From contig JAFGJF010000283.1 in NCBI GenBank assembly GCA_016929205.1, positions 1 to 32,238 of the forward strand: DNA of 32,238 bases. The letters are read 5' to 3'. Positions 24,713-32,238 of the stretch are shown in pieces. The notes beneath the pieces are model-generated. The model searched no databases. It was not told the DNA's origin and saw only the letters and a program-made list of their open reading frames with translations. The stretch comes from Anaerolineae bacterium. Lineage in GTDB: Bacteria > Chloroflexota > Anaerolineae > JAFGEY01. The position numbers and the translations under genes are program-made. Each line of letters begins with the position of its first letter. Position 1 is the stretch's first letter.

Positions 24713-25569
24713 TGATTGCTGAAAGACAAGACACGGTGGATGTTGCGCGCGCAACCTGGCGATTGCTCGACAACGGCGGGAACGATGGTGCGACCAATAT
24801 GGCCATTGACGAGGCCATCTTGATCGGTATCATCGACGGCACGTCACCGCCTACACTGCGCTTTTACGGTTGGGAACCGCCCTGCGTGTCAATCGGCTAT
24901 GCCCAATCGATGCGCAGCGAGGTGGACTTGGAGGCCTGCAGGCAGCGGGGTTACACCTGGGTGCGCCGCCCAACGGGGGGACGGGCTGTGCTGCACATTG
25001 ACGAAGTAACCTATAGCGTCGCTGCAGCACAAACCGAACCCCGCGTGGCAGGCGACATCATCACCTCATATCGTCGTTTGAGCCTGGGGCTGGTCGCCGG
25101 GTTGCAGTTGCTGGGCTGTGATGTGGCACAGGCACACGAACCACACCAGCCAGGGCCAGGATCGGTCGAGACAACGTCGGCTGCCTGCTTTGATGTGCCC
25201 TCTCACTACGAGATTACGGCGTTGGGCCGCAAGCTGGTTGGCAGCGCACAAGTGCGGCGCAGAGGCGTCGTGTTGCAGCACGGCGCGCTGCCGCTGCGAG
25301 GGGACGTCGCACGGCTGGCCGACGTGTTGGCGCTATCCGGCCCAGAACGCCAGGCGCTGCGTGCCAAGCTGCTTGGGCGTGCGATCACGCTTGAGAACGC
25401 GCTGGGCCGTGATATACCTTTCGATCGCGTCGTGCCGGCCCTGGCAGAAGGCTTTTCACGCGCCTTGAACCTGGAACTGGCGCCAGGAACGTTGTCCGCC
25501 GTCGAGCACGAACGAGCAGCTCGATTGAGAGAAAAATACGCCAGCGATGAATGGACGTTTTCCAGATAA
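24709..25569 (+). CDS. lipM: LipM/LplA-type octanoyl/lipoyl transferase
   Basis: A 286-residue protein of the biotin/lipoate ligase fold. 'RRPTGGRAVLH' (86-96) is the acyl-binding loop and 'GRKLVGSAQVRRRGVVLQHGALP' holds K175. 'AACFDVPSHYEI' with C160 corresponds to the catalytic Cys of the LipM octanoyltransferase of Bacillus, so an acyl-ACP to GcvH/E2 transfer is more likely than ATP-dependent ligation. The GTG at 24709 overlaps the stop of the radical SAM gene; the next codon is ATG and could also be the start. With its neighbour it would form a lipoyl-cofactor assembly pair. LipM versus LplA needs biochemical proof. Confidence 0.78.
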   Translation: MMIAERQDTVDVARATWRLLDNGGNDGATNMAIDEAILIGIIDGTSPPTLRFYGWEPPCVSIGYAQSMRSEVDLEACRQRGYTWVRRPTGGRAVLHIDEVTYSVAAAQTEPRVAGDIITSYRRLSLGLVAGLQLLGCDVAQAHEPHQPGPGSVETTSAACFDVPSHYEITALGRKLVGSAQVRRRGVVLQHGALPLRGDVARLADVLALSGPERQALRAKLLGRAITLENALGRDIPFDRVVPALAEGFSRALNLELAPGTLSAVEHERAARLREKYASDEWTFSR

Positions 25570-25571
25570 TT

Positions 25572-25595
25572 GGGGGATGGGTGATGGGGGATGGG
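25572..25595 (+). other. G-quadruplex-like G-rich tandem repeat just upstream of the cyclase gene
   Basis: The non-template strand carries GGGGG-AT-GGG-TGAT-GGGGG-AT-GGG: four G-runs of at least three with loops of 2, 4 and 2 nt, made by a tandem GGGGGATGGGTGAT unit. It starts 3 nt after the lipM stop and ends 16 nt before the cyclase start. It could fold in mRNA or DNA and affect translation of the cyclase. Confidence 0.5.
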
Positions 25596-25611
25596 TGATA
25601 GATGATGGCAA

Positions 25612-28600
25612 ATGAATGAGCACGAGATCCTAAAGCGCATCATTCCCTACGTGCCGCCCTATTGGGTATGGCAGGCATTCGCCGATCCCGATCGCACTCT
25701 GGTCGGGCGAGAAGAGCGCATCTATGCCGCCGTGCTTTTTGTCGACATTTCAGGGTTTACGACCATTGCCGAGGCCTTGTCTCGCAAAGGGCGAGAAGGC
25801 GTTGAAGAGCTCTCGGCGCTGCTCGATCGTTATTTCGGCGTTATGTCCAAACCCGTGGTCGCCCTTGGCGGCACGGTGGTCAAATTTGCAGGCGACGCGC
25901 TGATCGTCACCTTTCCGGCACAGCCCGACGGGGGAGATGCGCACCTGGGCGCCGCGCTGCATTGTGCCCTGCGTATGCAAGATGCGATGTCTGAATTCGA
26001 GCAGGTGCATACCTCGGCCGGCGTGTTTCCCTTGCGAATGAAAATCGGCATCGGCGAAGGCGCTATCTATAACACCACTGTCGGCGACGAAAACAAAGAG
26101 ATGCAGCCCGTCTTTGCCGGGCGTCCTTTGGCTCGCTGCCAGCAGGCCGAGGATCGCGCCAGCCCGGGCGAGATCGTTGCCGATGCAGCCCTCATTAACC
26201 GCATGCCGGGGCACCTGGACATCGGCGAGGCACGGGATACATTCCGTCCCATCCATGGCGCAACTAACGTGCCCACCCTTCCACCGGTCCAGCTCCCCGA
26301 CGTTGCCGCTCTCAAGCCAGAACAGGCGGCCACCTTGATCCGGCGATTGTCGCCCTATCTACCTCGACAACTGGTGGAACGCATTCACCAGGGACAACGC
26401 AGCGTCTATGGGGAGCACCGCTGGGTCACGGTCATGTTTGTCAAGTTCGGCGGCTTGAATTACGACTGGGAGCCCCAGGTTGGCGAAGTTTTGCAGATTT
26501 ATTACACCACGATGCGCGACTGCATCTTGCGCTATGGTGGGCGTCTCAACGAGATTGACATCAGCGCCAGCGGAGGCGTGCTCGTCGTCTATTTTGGCGC
26601 CCCGACCGCGTACGAGGATGGCGAACAGCGGGCCGTTTCGTGTGCCTGGGATATGCAGCAGGCCGTCGTCAACGTACGGATGCGTGCCGGCGCTGCTGCC
26701 GAACGACTGAAACAGTGCATTGGCATCAGCAGCAATATCTTTTTTGTCGGAGACGTCGGCGCGCCGGTGCGCCGCACCTACACAGCCGTTGGCGATGAAG
26801 TCAACCTCGCATCGCGGTTGATGGACCTGGCAGAATGGGGTGAAGTGGTTGTCACGCGCTGGGTGCAAAAACGCGCCACAGGACGTTTTGATTTTGAGGC
26901 CATGGGACATGTTCAGGTCAAGGGTAAAATCGAACCCGTGCCTACTTTTATCCTGCTTGCCCCCCGCATGGGCGCGTCCGATGACGATCTCGGCTCCCTC
27001 TCGATCGCCGATCGCCAATCTTTGTTCGGGCGTCGGGCCGAAATGGACGTATTGAAAAAAGCAAAAGAGCTTGCGTGGCGTGGAAGGCCGCAATTGCTCT
27101 CCATTTCCGGCCAGGCTGGTGTAGGCAAATCGCGCCTGGCTGGCGAGCTGATACAGCTTTGGACCAGGGATGGTGGGCTTGCATACACCGGGGAGAGTCG
27201 CCAGCGTGGAGACAGCAAAGCCTATGGATCTTGGGCAAAATTGCTGCGCGCCATATTTGACCTGCAAGAAGCGGAATTGGAACGTCATCGAGAAAAAGTC
27301 CAAAGCCAACTGGGGCTTTTTTCCAGCGAACTGCCTGGACAGGCCGATCTGTTTCTCGAATTGATGGGACTCTTGGAAGAACGAGAGGCCTTGCCGCAGG
27401 CCGTCCTGCCCGAGCAGCGTCGTTTGCAGCTTCACCATCAGGTGACTGACTTGTTCATTGCCCTTGCGCGACGCCAGCCTCTGCTCTTGGTGCTGGATGA
27501 TGCCCAAGAGATCGACCAGGATTCTGTCGCCTTGCTTAACGACCTGGCCAACCGTGCCGGAAATGCACCACTCTTGATCTGTGTGCTCTACCGCCCCACG
27601 ACCACCTTGGCCTTTACAGAACGGATCGCGACGACACAGATCGTATTGAGAGAACTCGACCAACAAGACAGCCTGGCCCTAGCCCGGCAGCTTTTACAGG
27701 ATGCCGGGCTCCTGGTCGATCTGGCACCCCGCTTGGTTGGCCAGGCGCAGGGCAACCCCTTCTATTTGCACAAAATGGTAAGAGCCATTCTCGAATCTGG
27801 AAACGTGTCCAATCTTGTTTCCGACGTTGGCTTTGCCCTGGACGCTGACGCCATTCCCGAAGAGATCGTCGAACTTATCCAGTCTCAGGTCGATCACCTG
27901 GATGAGGACTGCAAATTGACCTTGCGCATTGCCGCTGTGATCGGCCGGCACTTTGCCCAAGAGGTATTGCAGATCGCACACCCGATCGAAATCTCGCCGG
28001 CCGATTTGCAGGTACGCCTGAAAAAGCTAGAGCGGGCGCAGATCATCCAGCGCAACCAGGCCGGCGATCCAAAGACGTATTTCTTTGGCCAGGAAATGAC
28101 GCGCAAGGTCATTTATGCCCGGCTGCTCAGCCTGGACCGCGAGCGATTTCACCGCCAGGTAGCGAAAGCGATGGAAAAAGCGTATGCCGGAGCGCTGCCC
28201 GTGTGGAACGAAACGATAGCCGATCACTTTGGACGTGGAAACGAGTGGGACAAGGCTGCATTTTACTTGCTTGAGGCCGGACAGCAGGCCGCCAACTCGC
28301 AAGACTATGCCAAAGCGTTGAGCCTGTACGATCGCGCGGCCGAGATGCTCGAGTTGTGCGAAACAGATCCTGACTTTCGCTCGTATGTGTATCGAACCCG
28401 GCTTGAGCTGCTTTTCAAGCGCGGTGATGTACGCCGAAAATTGTTACAGATGTTGCCCGCACTTGAAGACTATGAACAAGCGGCTCACCTTGCCGGTACA
28501 CTGGCCGATCTTGACGCTCAAGGCAGGGCATTGTCGTACGTGGCCGAGATCAGGTTCCGGCAGGCCAGGTATCCCGACGCCCAGTTTTCGGCCCATCAGG

Positions 28601-29742
28601 CTATGCAGCGCTTTTCAGCCCTGGACGCACACGTCCCAATTGCCAACCTGTTGTGCCTGATAGCCAGGCTTTATACCGCGCAAGGTATCTTGGGAAGAGC
28701 AGAATTGGTGTTCGGGCAAGCGCTGCGGCTGCTTGAAAAACAAAATGATGCGCCATCCGTTGCCCGCTGCCGGGTTGGGCTGGGCCATACGCAATACATC
28801 ACCGGGGATCTGGATTCAGCCATGGACACTTTGCAGCGCGCGCTGGACTCGCACCAGGTGACACACGGCGAATATGCGCTGACCGAGGGCCTCGAATACC
28901 TGGTGCAGGTATTGGTTTACCGGGGCCGCTGGGGACAGGCGATCCGGTTGTCGATGCAGAAAATTGACGAGCTGGCTTGCACTGTTTCGGCAAGCGCCGT
29001 TTCTCAATCCATCGCCTTGCCCGCCTCTCAAGATGTCGTCCATCGACATCCGGCTTCCCTGGATGCCGCCTTGGCCTATCGAACGTTAGGGCGGGTGCTG
29101 ATTCAAATCGGGGCATACGACGAGGCCTATGCTTATTTGCAGAGAGCTATCCAGACATTTGCGACGGCTGAATGGCACGAGGCATTGTTATCGTGTCTGG
29201 ACGTCGTGGGTGAAGCCCTGGTTGGATTGCAGAGATATGAGGAGGCGCGTGACGCCTTTGAGCAGGCGCTGAGCCTGGGCTACAAGAGCAACACCGTGCA
29301 GACGATTATCCGTGCCAAGCTGGGGCTGAGCAAGCTTGCGGCGATCGACAAAAAGTGGACCGAGGAACAACAACTCTGCACGGAAGCAAGAGCAATGGCT
29401 CGCAAAGCCAACCTGGAAGTGCTGACGGTAGATGCCAGGATCGGGCTGGCGCGCGCTTACCTGGGTCGCCAGGAATGGCGGGCCGCGCAGAGAACGGCCT
29501 TGCTGGCGCGCACAAGCTCTCGACTGCGCTACCCGTACAACGCCTTTCGCGCCGAAGCCATGCTGGGGGAGGCGGTGACCGGCTTGGGGCATCCACAGCG
29601 TGCGCGACAGCATTTTCACCAGGCCGGAGCCATACTCGATCTCTTGACAGACGCGCTGCCTGATCATTACAAGCGCATTTTCCTGGATCGACCTTATATC
29701 AGCCGCATACGCCAATACGCGAGCGACGGAGCGGCCGGATGA
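25612..29742 (+). CDS. Tandem class III nucleotide cyclase - AAA ATPase - TPR protein, soluble adenylyl cyclase-like
   Basis: A 1376-residue soluble protein. Cyclase domain 1 (about 37-195) has both metal aspartates, D45 in 'FVDISGFT' and D95 in 'KFAGDAL', but lacks the usual Asn/Arg. Cyclase domain 2 (about 270-450) has lost the metal ligands (K278, G322) but keeps T391, N398 and R402 in 'YTAVGDEVNLASRL'. Together they can form one intact site, as in animal C1/C2 cyclases. A P-loop ATPase follows (Walker A 'GQAGVGKS' at 500-507, Walker B 'LLLVLDD' at 624-630), then TPR-like helices to the end. The order and degenerations match human soluble adenylyl cyclase. The ATG has only a weak RBS. The stop overlaps the next start (ATGA). 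Nucleotide specificity is open because the adenine-site Lys appears to be E314. Confidence 0.88.
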   Translation: MNEHEILKRIIPYVPPYWVWQAFADPDRTLVGREERIYAAVLFVDISGFTTIAEALSRKGREGVEELSALLDRYFGVMSKPVVALGGTVVKFAGDALIVTFPAQPDGGDAHLGAALHCALRMQDAMSEFEQVHTSAGVFPLRMKIGIGEGAIYNTTVGDENKEMQPVFAGRPLARCQQAEDRASPGEIVADAALINRMPGHLDIGEARDTFRPIHGATNVPTLPPVQLPDVAALKPEQAATLIRRLSPYLPRQLVERIHQGQRSVYGEHRWVTVMFVKFGGLNYDWEPQVGEVLQIYYTTMRDCILRYGGRLNEIDISASGGVLVVYFGAPTAYEDGEQRAVSCAWDMQQAVVNVRMRAGAAAERLKQCIGISSNIFFVGDVGAPVRRTYTAVGDEVNLASRLMDLAEWGEVVVTRWVQKRATGRFDFEAMGHVQVKGKIEPVPTFILLAPRMGASDDDLGSLSIADRQSLFGRRAEMDVLKKAKELAWRGRPQLLSISGQAGVGKSRLAGELIQLWTRDGGLAYTGESRQRGDSKAYGSWAKLLRAIFDLQEAELERHREKVQSQLGLFSSELPGQADLFLELMGLLEEREALPQAVLPEQRRLQLHHQVTDLFIALARRQPLLLVLDDAQEIDQDSVALLNDLANRAGNAPLLICVLYRPTTTLAFTERIATTQIVLRELDQQDSLALARQLLQDAGLLVDLAPRLVGQAQGNPFYLHKMVRAILESGNVSNLVSDVGFALDADAIPEEIVELIQSQVDHLDEDCKLTLRIAAVIGRHFAQEVLQIAHPIEISPADLQVRLKKLERAQIIQRNQAGDPKTYFFGQEMTRKVIYARLLSLDRERFHRQVAKAMEKAYAGALPVWNETIADHFGRGNEWDKAAFYLLEAGQQAANSQDYAKALSLYDRAAEMLELCETDPDFRSYVYRTRLELLFKRGDVRRKLLQMLPALEDYEQAAHLAGTLADLDAQGRALSYVAEIRFRQARYPDAQFSAHQAMQRFSALDAHVPIANLLCLIARLYTAQGILGRAELVFGQALRLLEKQNDAPSVARCRVGLGHTQYITGDLDSAMDTLQRALDSHQVTHGEYALTEGLEYLVQVLVYRGRWGQAIRLSMQKIDELACTVSASAVSQSIALPASQDVVHRHPASLDAALAYRTLGRVLIQIGAYDEAYAYLQRAIQTFATAEWHEALLSCLDVVGEALVGLQRYEEARDAFEQALSLGYKSNTVQTIIRAKLGLSKLAAIDKKWTEEQQLCTEARAMARKANLEVLTVDARIGLARAYLGRQEWRAAQRTALLARTSSRLRYPYNAFRAEAMLGEAVTGLGHPQRARQHFHQAGAILDLLTDALPDHYKRIFLDRPYISRIRQYASDGAAG

Positions 29743-31217
29743 GCCAAACAACGCACTGGACAGGCATTCATTGGGCCGCAGTGGGTTTGTGCCTGGTTGC
29801 GTTCACGGCTGCAGGCGCGATCGCCACGTATCTCTTTGAGCGCGTTCCGCACCTGGAAGACGAAGTGGCGTACCTGTTCCAGGCTCAGGTTTTTGCTGCC
29901 GGCAAGACACACACCCAGGCCGTCTTGCATTCAAACTGTTTTTTCGCTCCGTTTGTCCTCGATTATGAGGGGCGGCGTTTTGCCAAGTATACGCCGGGGT
30001 GGTCCGCGCTGCTGGCTACGGGTGTCAAGATGGGACAACCATGGTGGGTCAATGCGGCGTGCGCGGCGCTGACGATCGCCCTGATCTTTCGCCTGGGATG
30101 CGAGATAAACGACACATGGACCGGTGGCCTGGCCGCCGCACTGGCTGTGACGTCGCCTTTTGTGCTGCTCTTGTCCGGATCGTTGATGTCTCATACGTCC
30201 TGCCTGGTGTTTACCACGGCGTTTCTGCTCTGTTTCAAACGGACCTTTGATCAAGGACGTGCCATGAAGCAATGGGCTTTGGCAGGTGGCGCGATGCTGG
30301 GCATGGCCTTTGTCATTCGCCCCTATACGGCAGTCGCTATCGCCGTACCGGCCGCACTGTATACCCTATGGCGATTGGGTCGATACGGTGAGTGGGAACG
30401 GCTCTGGTTTATCGGGCTGGGGGTTGTACCGCTGGCCCTGGTCGTGCCCTTGTTCAATGCCATCTGGACCGGCGATCCGCTGCTTTCGCCCTATGTTCTG
30501 TTCTGGCCCTATGACCGCATCGGTTTTGGCCCCGGACACGGCCCGCAGCCAGAGGGGAATACGCTCTGGATAGGGCTCGGCGAGGCGGTGCTTGTGATTG
30601 GCAGGCTGGCAAATTGGCTGCACGGTTGGCCGGGCCTGAGCCTGGTTTTTGTCATTTGCACTTTTTTGTTCAAACCGCGTCGATTCTGGGATCTGTTCCT
30701 GGCGGGCACGGCCTTGGTCTTGATCCTGGCCTATGTGCTCTATTGGACGAATGGCGACCTCTTTGGTCCGCGTTACACGTACGAGATCGTGTCGGCTTTG
30801 TTTGTTCTGTCCGCGGCCGGCATCGTGCGCGTATGGCATTGGGCACGGAGAAAAAACAGGTGGCAGGTGCGGCTCTTGGGTGGCGTGCTGGCTCTCCTGC
30901 TGGCGATCGATCTCCTGGTTTACCTGCCGTGGCAGTGGCATGCTTACCACAACCTGTTCGGCATCAGCGCCGCGTCCAAAACGATCCTCGAACAGGCCGG
31001 TCTGGACAACGCCCTGGTCATCGTGCACACCGGTGAGCGCGGCTGGAAAGACTATGCCGTTCCCTTTTCGATGAACGCGCCGGAACTGGACGGCAGCGTC
31101 GTCTATGCCAGCGAGTGCCCGCCGATGACGCAGCAGTTGATCGATCAATTTGCCGAACGAGAGGTATATTACTTTGACGGCCAACAGGTATGGCCATTTG
31201 TGACAAGTTTTAGATGA
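29739..31217 (+). CDS. GT39/ArnT-like polytopic membrane glycosyltransferase
   Basis: A 492-residue protein with about ten to twelve membrane segments. The first extracytoplasmic loop holds 'VPHLEDEVAYLFQAQVFAAG', the acidic motif seen in PMT/ArnT-like GT-C transferases that use polyprenyl-phosphate sugars. A second loop follows with 'FAKYTPGWSALLATG'. The C-terminal about 90 residues are soluble and outside. It is coupled to the cyclase gene by ATGA overlap and is followed 19 nt later by the GAF gene. The acceptor is unknown. The co-location with a cyclase may mean shared control or may simply be operon hitch-hiking. Confidence 0.72.
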   Translation: MSQTTHWTGIHWAAVGLCLVAFTAAGAIATYLFERVPHLEDEVAYLFQAQVFAAGKTHTQAVLHSNCFFAPFVLDYEGRRFAKYTPGWSALLATGVKMGQPWWVNAACAALTIALIFRLGCEINDTWTGGLAAALAVTSPFVLLLSGSLMSHTSCLVFTTAFLLCFKRTFDQGRAMKQWALAGGAMLGMAFVIRPYTAVAIAVPAALYTLWRLGRYGEWERLWFIGLGVVPLALVVPLFNAIWTGDPLLSPYVLFWPYDRIGFGPGHGPQPEGNTLWIGLGEAVLVIGRLANWLHGWPGLSLVFVICTFLFKPRRFWDLFLAGTALVLILAYVLYWTNGDLFGPRYTYEIVSALFVLSAAGIVRVWHWARRKNRWQVRLLGGVLALLLAIDLLVYLPWQWHAYHNLFGISAASKTILEQAGLDNALVIVHTGERGWKDYAVPFSMNAPELDGSVVYASECPPMTQQLIDQFAEREVYYFDGQQVWPFVTSFR

Positions 31218-31236
31218 TTGGATAGAGGAGGCAGCC

Positions 31237-31830
31237 ATGAGCGCACAAGCCGTCCACGTTTTGCAGCAAGAGATCGCCCGCTTGAAAAAGGAGAACGAGG
31301 CCCAGCAAACCGAGATCGAATCCTTGAAGCGCTGTGTCGCGTCGTTGACCGAGCTGTACTGGGCCATTCAGTGGATAGAAAAAGAAAAAGATCTGCCAGG
31401 TGTCATCGGCCTGCGCTTGAGAGATATGATGCAGGCTATGGACGCAGACGATGGCTCTTTGCTGCTTTTGGATGAGCAAACGGACGAACTGGTCTTTCAA
31501 TTCGTCCACGGCAGCGCCGCCGAACGCCTGGCCGGGCACCGCATCGCCAAGGACGTCGGTGTCGCCGGCTGGGTGATGCAAAATGGCGAGCCAGCCATCG
31601 TCAACAACCCCAAGCAAGACTGGCGTTTTTCTGCCGACGTTGACCGCGAGTTTACCTTTCTCACGCGATCGATGCTGTGCGTGCCCATGATGCGCAACGC
31701 CAGGCCCATTGGCGTGATTGAAATGATCAATAAAAAACAGCGCGAGTTTACCGAGCTCGACGCAATTCTGACCCTGGTTCTGGGGCAGTTTGTCACCGCA
31801 GCATTGGACGAGATCGCAGCCCGTACCTGA
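31237..31830 (+). CDS. Coiled-coil GAF-domain protein
   Basis: A 197-residue protein: residues 1-40 form a coiled coil ('VLQQEIARLKKENEAQQTEIESLKR') and about 50-190 a GAF domain ('ADDGSLLLLDEQTDELVFQFVHG', 'GVAGWVMQNGEPAIVNNP', 'SMLCVPMMRNARPIGVIEMINKK'). GAF domains bind cyclic nucleotides, haem or other small ligands. There is no output domain, so it may act through dimerisation with another protein. GAGGAGG lies 5 nt before the ATG. Being third in the operon of a nucleotide cyclase, it is a candidate receptor for the product, but the NKFDE motif that marks many cyclic-nucleotide GAFs is not obvious. Confidence 0.8.
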   Translation: MSAQAVHVLQQEIARLKKENEAQQTEIESLKRCVASLTELYWAIQWIEKEKDLPGVIGLRLRDMMQAMDADDGSLLLLDEQTDELVFQFVHGSAAERLAGHRIAKDVGVAGWVMQNGEPAIVNNPKQDWRFSADVDREFTFLTRSMLCVPMMRNARPIGVIEMINKKQREFTELDAILTLVLGQFVTAALDEIAART

Positions 31831-31871
31831 TGGACGCGGCTCACCATCTTGCTCTACGGATGGCGATCTGT

Positions 31872-31900
31872 TTGACGTCAACGCCGTTTACCGGTAAAAT
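31872..31900 (+). promoter_or_regulatory. Promoter of the phosphofructokinase gene
   Basis: TTGACG (31872-31877), a 17-nt spacer and TAAAAT (31895-31900), about 48 nt before the ATG at 31949. The same hexamer pair and spacing drive the MBL gene on the other strand. Confidence 0.7.
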
Positions 31901-31948
31901 CCAATGCGCCAATCAAAACGCAAGATCTATGCCAGAAGGAAGACAGGT

Positions 31949-32238
31949 ATGCTAAAAGGAAAACTCGTCGTCGGCCAATCGGGCGGCCCGACACAGGTGA
32001 TCAACAACAGCTTGGTCGGTCTCATTCACGAAGCGATGGCTCACTCGCAAATAACGGGCATATATGGCATGCGGCGCGGCATTGCCGGGCTGCTGCAGAA
32101 CGATCTGATCGATCTGGCCCGTGAGTCGAGCGAGACGCTCGATCTGCTGCGCCGCACGCCGGGCGCAGCGCTGGGCACCGTCCGTTACAAAGTCAAGCCC
32201 GAGGATTACAAACAGATCGTCCGCACTCTGCGCGCCCA
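31949..32238 (+). CDS. 6-phosphofructokinase, probably PPi-dependent type (partial, N-terminal part)
   Basis: The first 96 codons of a phosphofructokinase that runs off the right edge. The N-terminus 'KLVVGQSGGPTQVINNSLVGLIHEA' is the nucleotide/phosphate loop of the PFK fold in the 'SGGPxxVINxS' form typical of PPi-dependent and related enzymes. 'GIYGMRRGIAGLL' and 'TPGAALGTVRYK' also fit. The residues that decide ATP versus PPi use (GGD/GGN motif near 100-125) lie beyond the window. AGAAGG lies 9 nt before the ATG, with its own promoter upstream. Confidence 0.85.
   Translation, partial: MLKGKLVVGQSGGPTQVINNSLVGLIHEAMAHSQITGIYGMRRGIAGLLQNDLIDLARESSETLDLLRRTPGAALGTVRYKVKPEDYKQIVRTLRA

Overview
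The window looks like a chromosomal segment of a free-living bacterium, most consistent with an uncultured Chloroflexota (Anaerolineae-like) organism. That placement is an inference from gene style: a Thr/Pro-rich 'TPTPTP' linker on an anchored L,D-transpeptidase, a very large DUF2723 membrane protein with beta-sandwich repeats, cyclase-AAA-TPR giants and short clean sigma70-type promoters. No rRNA, tRNA, CRISPR array, prophage or intact insertion sequence was seen. Gene spacing is tight and most starts have good Shine-Dalgarno sites.

Region 1 (1-8139, minus strand) is an anaerobic deoxyribonucleotide block read right to left: nrdR, nrdD, a 52-residue stand-alone glycyl-radical piece of NrdD, and nrdG. 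A second promoter then drives an MBL-fold hydrolase, a DUF2723 membrane protein and an M19 dipeptidase cut by the left edge; these last three are joined by ATGA overlaps or a close reinitiation site. A perfect TATAAT promoter flanked by two NrdR boxes exactly 31 bp apart lies upstream of nrdR.

Region 2 (8557-16839, plus strand) is a complete tryptophan operon, trpE-trpG-trpD-trpS-trpC-trpF-trpB-trpA. It includes tryptophanyl-tRNA synthetase and follows a tRNA-Trp T-box leader with specifier UGG and acceptor-binding UGGC. The leader carries an extra terminator-like hairpin inside the stem that precedes the T-box.

Region 3 (17001-20122) holds a GH127-type glycosidase and, convergent to it, a beta-propeller protein. 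Region 4 (20228-21648) is a three-gene operon: a Cys-rich small protein, an 82-residue unknown, and a TPR-TM-YkuD L,D-transpeptidase. It ends against a 209-bp MITE-like element with perfect 15-bp inverted ends. Region 5 (21964-23612) has a ferredoxin-nitroreductase fusion divergent from an RluA-type pseudouridine synthase, with a palindrome between them.

Region 6 (23683-31830, plus strand) starts at a strong promoter and contains a radical SAM enzyme and a LipM-type octanoyl/lipoyl transferase (a probable lipoylation pair). It continues with a 1376-residue tandem cyclase-AAA-TPR protein resembling animal soluble adenylyl cyclase, a GT39-like membrane protein and a coiled-coil GAF protein. A separate promoter then drives a phosphofructokinase cut by the right edge.

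The items most worth a second look are the split glycyl-radical ribonucleotide reductase, the soluble-adenylyl-cyclase-like protein with complementary half-sites, and the unusual T-box leader controlling both Trp synthesis and Trp-tRNA charging.
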